From Siminovitchia sediminis (lineage in GTDB: Bacteria > Bacillota > Bacilli > Bacillales > Bacillaceae_C): 64,000 bases of DNA. Below the pieces are notes generated by a model, which saw only the letters and a program-made list of their open reading frames with translations, was not told the origin of the DNA and did no database searches. The translations under genes were made by a program, and so were the position numbers. Positions 25,940 to 33,804 of the stretch are shown in pieces. Positions within the stretch are counted from its first letter, which is position 1. Each line of letters opens with the position of its first letter. The DNA lies in assembly GCF_042680885.1 (NCBI RefSeq), contig NZ_JBHUEO010000001.1:12627-76626 (forward strand), written 5' to 3'.

Positions 25940-26704
25940 ATGAGGAGACATGCATTAATCACGGCAGGATCAAAGGGTATCGGAAAAAAAGTAACAGAGG
26001 CATTCCTGCAACGAGGCTGTTCGGTTACAGTGAACTATCATACAGATCAAGAACGGGTGCAAGAGCTGTTAAAAGAGTGGGGACCTTATAGGGAACAACT
26101 GCAGTTTGTCCAGGGTGATGTAACTAAGAAAAAAGATATTGTGAACATGGTGAGTCAGGCCGTTGAAAGATTCGGAAGAATAGATTATTTGATTAATAAT
26201 GCAGGTCCTTATATTTTTGAGCGAAAAAAATTAATGGATTACGATGATGACGAATGGTACGAGATGATAGACGGTAATTTAAATGCAGTCTACCATTTCT
26301 TGAAGCATACGATTCCGGTGATGAGGAAACAGAAGTTTGGAAGGATTATCACCTATGGATTTCAGGACGCTGAGCATTCGCCAGGCTGGAAATATCGTTC
26401 CGGTTTCAGCGCCGCCAAAGTAGGGCTTGTTTCTTTGACAAGAACGATTGCTTTGGAAGAAGCAGAACATGGCATTACGGCTAATATGGTCTGCCCCGGA
26501 GATATCGTAGGGGCAATGAAGGAAGCGGGCATTCATCAAGCAAGAGAAGTAAAAGACGAAGAAACTCCCATTGGCCGTTCGGGTACTGGTGAGGATATAG
26601 CAAGGTTGATTTCCTTTCTTTGTGATACAGATTCTGACTTGATTACAGGGAGCGTCATTTCTGCATCTGGCGGAATTAACGTTGTCAATAAGTATCCTAA
26701 GTAA
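25940..26704 (+). CDS. SDR-family protein with Phe in place of the catalytic Tyr
   Basis: A 254-residue Rossmann protein of the short-chain dehydrogenase/reductase superfamily. The nucleotide motif T-A-G-S-K-G-I-G is near the start and N-N-A-G near residue 84. The usual Y-S-A-A-K active-site motif reads F-S-A-A-K here, and the Ser that normally precedes it is in a different context (I-T-Y-G-F-Q-D). It follows folE by 31 bases, which suggests a pterin-related role such as a pteridine reductase-like activity. The altered site makes normal SDR catalysis doubtful. I chose the ATG at 25940 (AGGGTGA upstream); 25916 is an alternative. Confidence 0.8.
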   Translation: MRRHALITAGSKGIGKKVTEAFLQRGCSVTVNYHTDQERVQELLKEWGPYREQLQFVQGDVTKKKDIVNMVSQAVERFGRIDYLINNAGPYIFERKKLMDYDDDEWYEMIDGNLNAVYHFLKHTIPVMRKQKFGRIITYGFQDAEHSPGWKYRSGFSAAKVGLVSLTRTIALEEAEHGITANMVCPGDIVGAMKEAGIHQAREVKDEETPIGRSGTGEDIARLISFLCDTDSDLITGSVISASGGINVVNKYPK

Positions 26705-26755
26705 TGAAGGTTTGCTGTCTTTACCCGGGAAATATTAGTGAAACTTGTCGAAAAT

Positions 26756-26789
26756 AAATCAGGTGAAGAAATTTTTCTTTACCTGATTT
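26756..26789. terminator. Bidirectional hairpin terminator
   Basis: The stem AAATCAGGT / ACCTGATTT with inner pairing (GAAGAA / TTCTT) lies between the SDR gene and the convergent LysM-3D gene and has A/T runs on both sides. Confidence 0.75.
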
Positions 26790-26822
26790 ATGGATCAAAG
26801 GCTTGGGATCACCCGGGCCCAT

Positions 26823-27407
26823 TTATTGATAGACCTTAATTTTTACCGTTCGGACGCCCCAATTGAGGGCTTTCTTTTTTGTAGGCATGTGTAAATCGAT
26901 TCGATTTTTCTTAATCGCTCCGCCTGTATCGCCCGCAATGGCCATACCATATCCCTCTACATATACTTTTGATCCAAGCGGAATTTGTTTTGGATCCACA
27001 GAAATGACCTTAGCATTACGGTTCTTCTTTAAGTTAATACCTGTTGCGGTGATACCGCTGCATCCCTTGCAGTCGGCTGTATAGGCAGTAGCCTTGACGG
27101 TCATCGTTTTATATGAGGCTTTTTTCTTGGCTGGAGCCTTTTTTGCCGGTGTTTTTTTCACGGCATTCTTCGTTGCATTCTTCGCTGCAGGCTTTGTTAC
27201 CTTTAAGACTTGGTTGGGCTTAATCAAATTGCTTTTTAATCCGTTCCAGCTTTTAATTTGATTCACTGTTACTTTATGTTTTGTTGCAATTTTATAGAGT
27301 GTATCGCCTTTTTGAACTTTATAAGTCGTACTGGCAGCAGAAGATGCTCCAGCAAATCCAAAGATTAATAGAGTAACGGTAATGGCAGATATGATGAGTT
27401 TTTTCAA
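26823..27407 (-). CDS. Secreted LysM and 3D-domain cell-wall protein (YocH-like)
   Basis: A 194-residue exported protein. The signal peptide ends near A-S-S-A-A. One LysM peptidoglycan-binding repeat lies at about 29-72 (Y-K-V-Q-K-G-D-T-L-Y-K-I-A). A basic Lys-, Ala- and Pro-rich linker follows (72-100), then a 3D domain (about 105-194) with the conserved Asp residues in S-V-D-P-K-Q-I-P-L-G-S, A-I-A-G-D-T-G-G-A-I-K and R-I-D-L-H-M. This architecture matches Bacillus subtilis YocH, a muralytic protein of the WalRK regulon. It has its own promoter region at 27408-27490; I saw no convincing WalR box there. Confidence 0.9.
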   Translation of the reverse strand: MKKLIISAITVTLLIFGFAGASSAASTTYKVQKGDTLYKIATKHKVTVNQIKSWNGLKSNLIKPNQVLKVTKPAAKNATKNAVKKTPAKKAPAKKKASYKTMTVKATAYTADCKGCSGITATGINLKKNRNAKVISVDPKQIPLGSKVYVEGYGMAIAGDTGGAIKKNRIDLHMPTKKKALNWGVRTVKIKVYQ

Positions 27408-27492
27408 TGTAGAGGCTCCTTTTGTCTATTTAGTTAAGGATAAGTTTACCAATTTAATATGACAGGATTATTTCAGAATGGCTCTATTTTCA

Positions 27493-27753
27493 TTACATAA
27501 TTCTAACAATCTCTTGTTGCTTAATAGGAAGCCCAATAACGGATTGACAAATAGAAAAGCGGTCGTTGACAGGTACAAATAATATATTGGCTGATACCGG
27601 GGAGTTAAAGTTCAAAGATGTGGCAGAAAGCTCCTCATTGACAATCGTGAAAGAAATAGGGGCGTATCCATAGAAAGTTTTGAGAGTGGTAAATAAAGGC
27701 TTGTCACATACTATTGACCTCATGCTGTTTGTGTTGGTAAAATAACGTAGCAT
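27493..27753 (-). CDS. Possible small hypothetical protein, 86 residues
   Basis: An 86-residue reading frame with a natural-looking composition (mixed hydrophobic and polar, no long low-complexity runs). I do not recognise it. No good ribosome binding site precedes the ATG at 27753 or the internal ATG at 27723, which weakens the call. It lies between the LysM-3D gene and the glycine riboswitch, both oriented away from it. Confidence 0.35.
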   Translation of the reverse strand: MLRYFTNTNSMRSIVCDKPLFTTLKTFYGYAPISFTIVNEELSATSLNFNSPVSANILFVPVNDRFSICQSVIGLPIKQQEIVRIM

Positions 27754-27800
27754 AAAAAAATAAGCGATGAGGGTTATGGGTCACACTATAACAGGAGCAG

Positions 27801-27864
27801 CTTCTGGAGAGACTGCATGTATGCGGCGCCGAAGGATTCACAATCTCAGGCAAAAGGACAGAAG
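27801..27864 (+). ncRNA. Glycine riboswitch, single aptamer
   Basis: The conserved glycine-aptamer core is visible: G-G-A-G-A-G-A near 27806, then C-G-C-C-G-A-A-G-G near 27827, and C-T-C-A-G-G-C-A-A-A-A-G-G-A-C-A-G at 27845-27861. The P1 helix CTTCTG (27801-27806) pairs with CAGAAG (27859-27864). Only one aptamer is present, although a short GTTAT/ATAAC stem just upstream may act as the vestigial partner seen in singlet glycine switches. A terminator hairpin follows 40 bases later, so control is probably by transcription termination of the ACT/UPF0210 operon. Confidence 0.85.
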
Positions 27865-27903
27865 AGTAACTGACAACCATTGTTTGTTATTCTACTATTC
27901 TTG

Positions 27904-27930
27904 AGATTGGAGCAGATCCAATCTTTTTTT
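27904..27930 (+). terminator. Regulated terminator of the glycine riboswitch
   Basis: AGATTGGA / TCCAATCT with a five-base loop is followed by seven T residues. It lies between the aptamer and the first gene, 28 bases before the ACT start codon. It should be the expression platform. Confidence 0.85.
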
Positions 27931-27958
27931 GTATGTAAATTAGAGAGGTGACAGGTAA

Positions 27959-28234
27959 ATGGAAAAGAGACGGGCGGTAGTTAGCGTAGTGGGAAAAGAC
28001 CAGGTTGGTATTATAGCAAGTGTCACGCAAGTGCTTGCTGAAAACCAGGTAAATGTGCTGGATATCAGCCAAACAATTTTGCAGGAATTTTTCACCATGA
28101 TGATGGTGGTCGATATCACTGAAATTGAGAATCTCGATTCACTGCAAAAGCAGTTTGATGAGCTCGGGGAGAAAATAGGCCAGAAAATTAACATTCAGCG
28201 GGAAGAAATATTTCAATCCATGCACCGGATATAA
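27959..28234 (+). CDS. ACT-domain protein (UPF0237)
   Basis: A 91-residue single ACT domain of the UPF0237 family. The start R-R-A-V-V-S-V-V-G-K-D-Q-V-G-I-I-A-S-V shows the typical ACT ligand-binding loop, with the second half (V-N-V-L-D-I-S-Q-T-I-L) matching the GcvR-like ACT pattern. ACT domains bind amino acids. UPF0237 is nearly always encoded beside UPF0210, as here with eight bases between the genes. A glycine riboswitch upstream points to glycine or serine as the effector. The ATG follows AGAGGTGACAGG. Confidence 0.92.
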   Translation: MEKRRAVVSVVGKDQVGIIASVTQVLAENQVNVLDISQTILQEFFTMMMVVDITEIENLDSLQKQFDELGEKIGQKINIQREEIFQSMHRI

Positions 28235-28242
28235 AAGGGGAT

Positions 28243-29610
28243 TTGGACATGAATATAGAATTAACTGAAATGATGGAAACAATCAGGATGGTGCAGATGG
28301 AAAATTTGGACATCCGTACGGTTACCATGGGGATTAGCCTATCCGACTGTGCCGATTCTGATTTCGAAAAGATGAACAAGCGTGTGTATGAAAAAATTAC
28401 CTCCTATGCCGGGAATTTAAAAACTGCAGCAGAGGAAGTGGAAAAGGAATACGGCATCCCAATTGTAAACAAGCGGATATCTGTAACGCCGGTTGCAGAA
28501 ATTTTGGGAAATGCCACAAAAGAGCAGGCGGTTGAACTGGCTAAAACGCTGGATCGGGCCGCAAAAACACTGGGTGTTGACTTTATCGGCGGATATTCCG
28601 CCCTGGTTCATAAAGGTATTACAAAAGGCGAACAAACGCTGTTGGATGCTCTTCCTGAGGCGCTGAGCGTGACAGAGCGGGTCTGCTCATCCATTTCTGT
28701 GGCTACGACTAGAACAGGGATCAATATGGATGCAGTCCGCCTGATGGGGGAGATTATTAAAGAAACTGCTGAAAGAACGAAGGATCAGGACGGACTGGGT
28801 TGCGCGAAGCTTGTCGTATTCAGCAATCCTGTGGAAGACAATCCATTTATGGCAGGTGCTTTTCATGGAACGGGTGAGGGTGAAGCTGTTCTGAACGTGG
28901 GTGTCAGCGGGCCTGGCGTCGTTTTGAATGCTTTAAGGCGCCATCCGGATGCTGATCTTGGGCAGGTAGCCGATGTCATTAAGAAGACAGTCTTTAAAAT
29001 TACACGTGCCGGCGAACTGATCGGACGGGTTGTAGCCGAGCGCTTAGGTGTTCCATTTGGAATCATGGACCTCTCCTTGGCTCCGACAAATGCTACAAAC
29101 GACAGCGTTGCAGAAATTTTAGAAGAAATCGGCCTGGAGCGCGTTGGAACGCATGGCACGATTGCAGCTCTTGCTTTAATGAATGATGCAGTGAAAAAAG
29201 GCGGCGCTATGGCGAGCTCCTATGTAGGCGGCCTGAGCGGAGCATTTATTCCTGTGAGTGAAGATGAGGGCATGATCCGTGGAATTATGGATGGCGCGCT
29301 TACCTTCTCAAAACTCGAAGCCATGACCTGCGTCTGCTCGGTAGGTCTTGATATGATTGCCTTGTCAGGGGAGGCATCTGCGGAAACCCTGGCGGCCATC
29401 ATAGCGGATGAAGCGGCCATCGGCATGATCAACAAAAAGACGACGGCTGTCCGTGTGATTCCGGTTCCAGGAAAAAAAGAAGGAGATATCGTTGAATTCG
29501 GCGGACTGCTTGGGCGAGCGCCGGTAATGGGGGTCAACGCCTTCAGCTCTGAAAAACTGATCCGCCGCGGCGGGCGCATTCCTGCACCGCTCCAATCCTT
29601 GATCAACTAA
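28243..29610 (+). CDS. UPF0210/PFL-family (DUF711) protein
   Basis: A 455-residue protein of the UPF0210 family (DUF711), with a fold reported to be related to pyruvate-formate-lyase-like barrels. Characteristic segments are T-V-T-M-G-I-S-L-S-D-C near residue 28, F-I-G-G-Y-S-A-L-V-H-K-G near 117, G-A-F-H-G-T-G-E-G near 205, and the Gly-rich G-A-F-I-P-V-S-E-D-E-G-M near 329. The biochemical function is not established. It is co-transcribed with the ACT protein under glycine control, suggesting a link to glycine or one-carbon metabolism. Confidence 0.92.
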   Translation: MDMNIELTEMMETIRMVQMENLDIRTVTMGISLSDCADSDFEKMNKRVYEKITSYAGNLKTAAEEVEKEYGIPIVNKRISVTPVAEILGNATKEQAVELAKTLDRAAKTLGVDFIGGYSALVHKGITKGEQTLLDALPEALSVTERVCSSISVATTRTGINMDAVRLMGEIIKETAERTKDQDGLGCAKLVVFSNPVEDNPFMAGAFHGTGEGEAVLNVGVSGPGVVLNALRRHPDADLGQVADVIKKTVFKITRAGELIGRVVAERLGVPFGIMDLSLAPTNATNDSVAEILEEIGLERVGTHGTIAALALMNDAVKKGGAMASSYVGGLSGAFIPVSEDEGMIRGIMDGALTFSKLEAMTCVCSVGLDMIALSGEASAETLAAIIADEAAIGMINKKTTAVRVIPVPGKKEGDIVEFGGLLGRAPVMGVNAFSSEKLIRRGGRIPAPLQSLIN

Positions 29611-29615
29611 AGGAA

Positions 29616-29647
29616 CCCCTTCGGCAGCTGTTGCCGGAGGGATTTTT
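29616..29647 (+). terminator. Rho-independent terminator
   Basis: The stem CCCCTTCGGCA / TGCCGGAGGG has a short loop and is followed by five T residues, six bases past the UPF0210 stop. Confidence 0.85.
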
Positions 29648-29961
29648 GGTGTGAAACCGGAAACGCGGTGATTCATTCATCCGGACAGGAGACCGTTATC
29701 TCCTAAAACGGCTGATCCTCTTTTATAACAGCTTCCCACTCTCTTATAACGATTGCCATCATCTCCCTTCCTTACCTATCATCGATCTCATTCCTTTATA
29801 GTCATCCACTCACGTCTCGTGAATTACTTACTTCCCAGGTTATAAATGGTATCAACGCTTCTCAAAGCAGTCTGTGCTTTGTCATATAATTGATCATTTT
29901 CATGCGAATTTTTATAGGAGCCATCCATTACAATATAAGTACATCTGAAAAGGAGGCGCAT
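29648..29961. other. Intergenic stretch without a supported gene
   Basis: About 310 bases with no frame that has a ribosome binding site and protein-like content. It holds the leader of psiE. I see no riboswitch or repeat in it. Confidence 0.6.
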
Positions 29962-30402
29962 ATGGTTAGGCATAGAAAAGATATGACGTTGGTGCAACTG
30001 GTTCCAAGAGTGCTTCAAATGGTTCTCAATCTTTCTCTCGTTTTCCTGGCGATTATCTTATCCACATTACTTGTTCAGGAACTGATCATTTTTGGAAAAA
30101 TGCTTTTTGAAGCAAAATCACTTGATCATCAACTGTTCTTGGCAAACATCCTGCTCTTCTTTTTATATTTTGAGTTTATTACAATGATTGTGAAGTATTT
30201 TAAGGAAGATTACCATTTTCCCCTCAGGTATTTCCTGTACATCGGAATTACCGCCATGATCCGGCTGATTATCGTTGATCATGATCATCCGCTCAACACA
30301 TTGTTTTATTCGCTGGTGATCCTTATTTTAATCATTGGGTACTTCATTATGAACTTAACACCGCGTGAAAGACCTGAAAGCCGCTGGTTTTTTAATAAAT
30401 AA
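29962..30402 (+). CDS. psiE: PsiE-family membrane protein
   Basis: A 146-residue protein of the PsiE (phosphate-starvation-inducible) family. Four hydrophobic segments lie at about 18-42, 60-80, 93-110 and 115-135. The conserved F-E-F-I-T-M-I-V-K-Y-F and H-F-P-L-R-Y-F-L-Y-I-G-I-T-A-M-I-R-L-I-I-V segments are clear. The ATG at 29962 has AAGGAGG six bases upstream; the in-frame ATG at 29890 does not. The family is induced by phosphate limitation in Escherichia coli, but its activity is unknown. Confidence 0.9.
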   Translation: MVRHRKDMTLVQLVPRVLQMVLNLSLVFLAIILSTLLVQELIIFGKMLFEAKSLDHQLFLANILLFFLYFEFITMIVKYFKEDYHFPLRYFLYIGITAMIRLIIVDHDHPLNTLFYSLVILILIIGYFIMNLTPRERPESRWFFNK

Positions 30403-31242
30403 AGGCACAAAATGCAAGTCTCCAAATAAAAAAAACAACCGATTGACTGATTCTTACCGCTGCCTGTCCGCCATCCCACGAAAATAATAAAACCGTGACA
30501 AAACGAGATTCTTTGCTTGCAACATATCTCATGATCGGACCGCATCTTTATCAGGGTCCCCGTAATTTTCCCCTAATGGAATTTCATGCTGGTTCTCTGC
30601 ATCATTTGCAGTAAGCTGCTCAGGTGTCATTCGGTCTCTGACGGTTTGAACCATTGGTGTATTCAATGGCAGGGATGGCCTTCGCCAGATTCCATGTGAT
30701 CTCATTCCTCATTCAGCTTCCCATCATGACCTTTGCAGCAGTAAGGCAGCCCCCGCCTGTTATCGCTCTCTTCCTTGATCATGAATAGCACTTAACGCTT
30801 CTAGTTTGAATGGCCATGTACCCGGGATGCAGGCGTTCAAGAGAACATTATCGGAATGGCACATAGCAGGCAGGGACCTCTGGTCAGCTACCGCACGGGC
30901 AGAACATCCAAGCTGTTCACTTAGTTAATGGGATTGATTGTACATTGACTGGCATTTCTTCGTGATCCGCATAAATTACAATGAAAAAAGTGGCTTTCCC
31001 GCCGGTTTATCACATCATTTCCCCTTTTTCTCCCTATAAACCAGTGGCTGCAGCGATTTTTAAGCTCTGCCGGTTTCGGTTAAAACGTATTCCCTCTAAG
31101 AAATTTCCCGCGTTACTATTTAGGTTATTTTCAAATAAATGATTGACAAGATGATTTCAGTAAATTATTATCAAAAGAGATAAAGGTATTTGACTTTAAA
31201 TGTTTTCATTATTGATAATGATAATATTGGAAAGGAAATGTT
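30403..31242. other. Decayed region with gene remnants
   Basis: About 840 bases without an intact gene. Protein-like fragments occur on both strands. One is on the minus strand, ending in a TGA at 30535 (N-T-P-M-V-Q-T-V-R-D-R-M-T-P-E-Q). Another is on the plus strand near 30825-30920 (R-D-A-G-V-Q-E-N-I-I-G-M-A-H-S). Neither is long enough to identify, and stops interrupt both. Just before the next gene, at 31214-31225, is the repeat GATAAT-GATAAT, two-thirds of a Fur-box-like pattern. I read the stretch as eroded genes between two conserved blocks. Confidence 0.5.
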
Positions 31243-31776
31243 ATGAAGCAATCCAAAGCAGATTTTATATTGCATCCGGTAAGAATGCGTATTATACAGA
31301 CCTTGCTAAGCGGAAAAACGTTAACTGCCCGGCAAATTAGCGGAAATCTCTCTGATGTACCTCAGGCAACTCTGTATCGCCATCTAAAAAAACTGTTGGA
31401 AGCAAATATTGTTGAAGTTGTACAAGAAAATCCGATAAGGGGAGCAGTTGAAAAAGTCTATGCTTTACATGATCAGGCTGCGGTGATTTCTGCTAAAGAT
31501 GTTGAAGAGTGGAACGCTGAAGACCATATCGATGCCTTTATGAAATTTATTTCCGTTATTTTGGCAGATTTTGAACGGTATGTAAGCCAGGAGAGTTTTA
31601 ATATGCAGGAGGACGGGGCTGGCTACCGGCAAGTTTCCTTTTATGCATCAGATGAAGAATATGATGATTTTCTTGAAGTATTAGGCAAGGAGTTAGGAAA
31701 GCTTATGGGCAACAAAGAAGGAGCAGGTAGGCGCAGGCGTACCATGTCAACCATTATCACGGCAGAAAACAAATAA
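31243..31776 (+). CDS. ArsR-like helix-turn-helix regulator
   Basis: A 177-residue regulator with an N-terminal winged helix (residues 8-75) of the ArsR/HTH_20 type: H-P-V-R-M-R-I-I-Q-T-L-L-S, then A-R-Q-I-S and the recognition helix Q-A-T-L-Y-R-H-L-K-K-L. The C-terminal part is helical and acidic, similar to Bacillus YdfF-like proteins, with no metal-binding Cys cluster. It is followed 13 bases on by an alpha/beta hydrolase gene, so it probably controls that gene. Confidence 0.85.
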   Translation: MKQSKADFILHPVRMRIIQTLLSGKTLTARQISGNLSDVPQATLYRHLKKLLEANIVEVVQENPIRGAVEKVYALHDQAAVISAKDVEEWNAEDHIDAFMKFISVILADFERYVSQESFNMQEDGAGYRQVSFYASDEEYDDFLEVLGKELGKLMGNKEGAGRRRRTMSTIITAENK

Positions 31777-31789
31777 AGGGGTGCAAAGG

Positions 31790-32755
31790 ATGATGAAACA
31801 GCTGCAGGTTGAATTTAATAGTGATGTTGAATTAAAAGGAACGCTGGCATTGCCGTCAACAGGAGGTGAGAAATTTTCCGCCATATTAATATTGCCGGGG
31901 TCAGGCAGCATCAACCGGGATGGGAACGCTGTAAAAGGAAAGTTTCAGTTTAATGTATATAAGGAACTGGCAGAGTACTTTACTTCATTGGGATTTGCGA
32001 CTCTCCGGTATGACAAACGGGGTGTGGGTGAAAGCGGTGGCGACCCGCTTCGGGCGGGCTTGTGGGATGCTGCAGCGGATGCCGAAGCAGCCGTTAATTT
32101 TCTTGCTTCTCATCCACATGTGGATCCTGACCGTATTATTGTAGCCGGCCACAGCGAAGGGTGTATTGTGGGAACGGCCTTAAATGAAAAAAGGGCAGTC
32201 AATGGCTTGATTTTCTTGTCCGGGGGCGGCGGAGGGATTCGAGAGCAGCTCGAGTTTCAAAGAGAACAGCTTTATAAGGAAATGAAAGAAGCTAAAGGGC
32301 TGAAAGGTTTTGTCTTCCGAACCCTTCGTGTTCCGGAGAAAAATGAGAAAAAAGCACAAAAGCTATTTGGTAAAATGGCTTCGACGAAAAAGGAGGTCAT
32401 TAAGGCTGCCGTCTTTGTCAAAATGCCTGCTAAATATTTTCGTGAGCACTTTGAATACAATATTGCAGAAGGTCTGAAAAAGATTACCTGTCCGGTGTTG
32501 GCGCTCAATGGGTCCAAGGACTTTCAGGCGAATCCGGAATTACTGCAAAGAATTACATACTACGCAAAAGGAAAAACCACCTGTTTGGTAGTAGAAAATA
32601 TGGATCACGGTCTAAAAGAGCAGTTGAATTCCATCTCTGTTTTAAATTTCAAGAAAGATTATTTGCAGTCCATTGGAAAGCCGATACACCCTAAAGCAAA
32701 AGATCATATGGCACAGTGGCTGAAAGAATGGACAGAAGGTGAGATCACAGCCTGA
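31790..32755 (+). CDS. Alpha/beta hydrolase
   Basis: A 321-residue serine hydrolase. The oxyanion region I-L-P-G-S-G-S-I-N-R-D-G-N is near residue 33. The nucleophile elbow G-H-S-E-G is near 123-127. The acid is probably the Asp in L-N-G-S-K-D near 244, and the catalytic His is in M-D-H-G near 273. The long N-terminal strand region and the helical insertion at 155-215 fit the prolyl-oligopeptidase/dienelactone-hydrolase-like esterases (YqkD/BAAT-like). The substrate is unknown. I chose the ATG at 31790, with AAGGGG upstream. A GTG at 31781 is possible. Confidence 0.85.
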   Translation: MMKQLQVEFNSDVELKGTLALPSTGGEKFSAILILPGSGSINRDGNAVKGKFQFNVYKELAEYFTSLGFATLRYDKRGVGESGGDPLRAGLWDAAADAEAAVNFLASHPHVDPDRIIVAGHSEGCIVGTALNEKRAVNGLIFLSGGGGGIREQLEFQREQLYKEMKEAKGLKGFVFRTLRVPEKNEKKAQKLFGKMASTKKEVIKAAVFVKMPAKYFREHFEYNIAEGLKKITCPVLALNGSKDFQANPELLQRITYYAKGKTTCLVVENMDHGLKEQLNSISVLNFKKDYLQSIGKPIHPKAKDHMAQWLKEWTEGEITA

Positions 32756-32776
32756 TTTTCCCCAAAAAAATGTATA

Positions 32777-32823
32777 AAAGCTTCTAACGGATGATCCGAT
32801 TCATCGCAGCGAGAAGCTTTTTT
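32777..32823 (+). terminator. Rho-independent terminator
   Basis: AAAAGCTTCT pairs with AGAAGCTTTT with an inner GGATGATCC palindrome and ends in T residues, about 20 bases after the hydrolase stop. Confidence 0.8.
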
Positions 32824-32915
32824 ATTACGTATGATATACCTTCATTTCTCCTCAGCTGGTGATGAAGGAGTTGGTTTAAAGTATATCGTAATTTTGAAAG
32901 GGAGGTGGTATCGTA

Positions 32916-33467
32916 ATGAGGGTACAAATCAACGGAAATTTTCTTGAACTCAAGGTCGGGGATATTACACAAGATACGGCGGATGCCATTGTAAATGCAG
33001 CCAACGGAAGTTTGATGGGAGGCGGCGGCGTAGACGGGGCCATTCATCGCGCGGCCGGTCCCGGGCTGCTGGAAGAATGTAAAAAAGTTCGAAAGGAACA
33101 GTTGAATGGAGAGCTTCTCCCAACAGGGAAGGCAGTGATCACACAAGGCTACCAGCTGCCTGCGAAATTTGTGATCCATACGGTCGGCCCGGTCTGGTAC
33201 GGTGGTATAAAGGGGGAGCCCCTTTTGCTGCAGGACTGTTACCGCCATTCGTTGCAGCTCGCCGAAAATAACGGAATAAAGAGTATCACTTTCCCATCCA
33301 TTTCAACAGGGGTATACGGTTATCCGGTTGAGCTTGCTGCCGGCACGGCACTTCAGGCGATCGTGGAATTCCTCAGGGAGGAGTCATTTGGAACTGTAGC
33401 CATGATGCTGTTTTCGGAAAATGACTTTACACGGTATCAGGCAGCCCTGCAAAAATTAATGGGGTGA
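32916..33467 (+). CDS. Macro-domain ADP-ribose hydrolase
   Basis: A 183-residue single macro domain of the MacroD/YmdB class, which removes ADP-ribose from proteins or hydrolyses O-acetyl-ADP-ribose. The binding loops are intact: G-D-I-T-Q, I-V-N-A-A-N-G-S-L-M-G-G-G-G-V-D-G-A-I-H near 25-44, and P-S-I-S-T-G-V-Y-G-Y-P near 128-138. The catalytic Asn and Asp of the family fall in the first loop. A GGGAGGTGG site precedes the ATG. No ADP-ribosyltransferase gene is nearby. Confidence 0.93.
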   Translation: MRVQINGNFLELKVGDITQDTADAIVNAANGSLMGGGGVDGAIHRAAGPGLLEECKKVRKEQLNGELLPTGKAVITQGYQLPAKFVIHTVGPVWYGGIKGEPLLLQDCYRHSLQLAENNGIKSITFPSISTGVYGYPVELAAGTALQAIVEFLREESFGTVAMMLFSENDFTRYQAALQKLMG

Positions 33468-33491
33468 AGGATTAGTATTGTACCTAACCCT

Positions 33492-33611
33492 TCACCCAAC
33501 AACCTTTTTCTTTTCTTTACATAAAAACTCCCTAATCTCTTCCTTTGTCAACCCCAATTGTTTCGCGAGCATGATTAACTCCACCCACTCTTTGTCTAAT
33601 GCTGCTTTCAA
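33492..33611 (-). CDS. SinI-like anti-repressor, 39 residues
   Basis: A short gene on the minus strand starting with TTG at 33611, seven bases after a strong AAGGAGG site. The product contains the SinI anti-repressor motif: L-D-K-E-W-V-E-L-I-M-L-A-K-Q-L-G-L-T-K-E then E-I-R-E-F-L. In Bacillus subtilis, SinI uses this helical hairpin to bind the SinR repressor and free biofilm genes. No sinR lies next to it here. The 3' end overlaps a hairpin shared with the macro-domain gene (33462-33497). The motif match is strong despite the length. Confidence 0.8.
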   Translation of the reverse strand: MKAALDKEWVELIMLAKQLGLTKEEIREFLCKEKKKVVG

Positions 33612-33804
33612 GGGGGCCCCTCCTTATGTATCTCTTAGTAGCATTAGTTTACCGGACAAAAGTTAAAAATAGGTTAAAAAAATAAAATATTGGGAAAATT
33701 TTATAAAAAATGCTCAAAAAAATACTGCTGCTTTTCCAATGTGGAAGTTTGGCAGTCAGGATATCATAAAATATGAATAGTAATGTTGGGAAAATAAAAG
33801 GTTT

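Noticed and set aside
27420..27480. WalR box before the LysM-3D gene
   Set aside because: A TGTCAT-like half site is present but the second half is at the wrong spacing.
31214..31225. Fur box before the ArsR-like regulator
   Set aside because: Only two of three hexamers (GATAAT-GATAAT) fit; the third is absent, and no iron gene is near.
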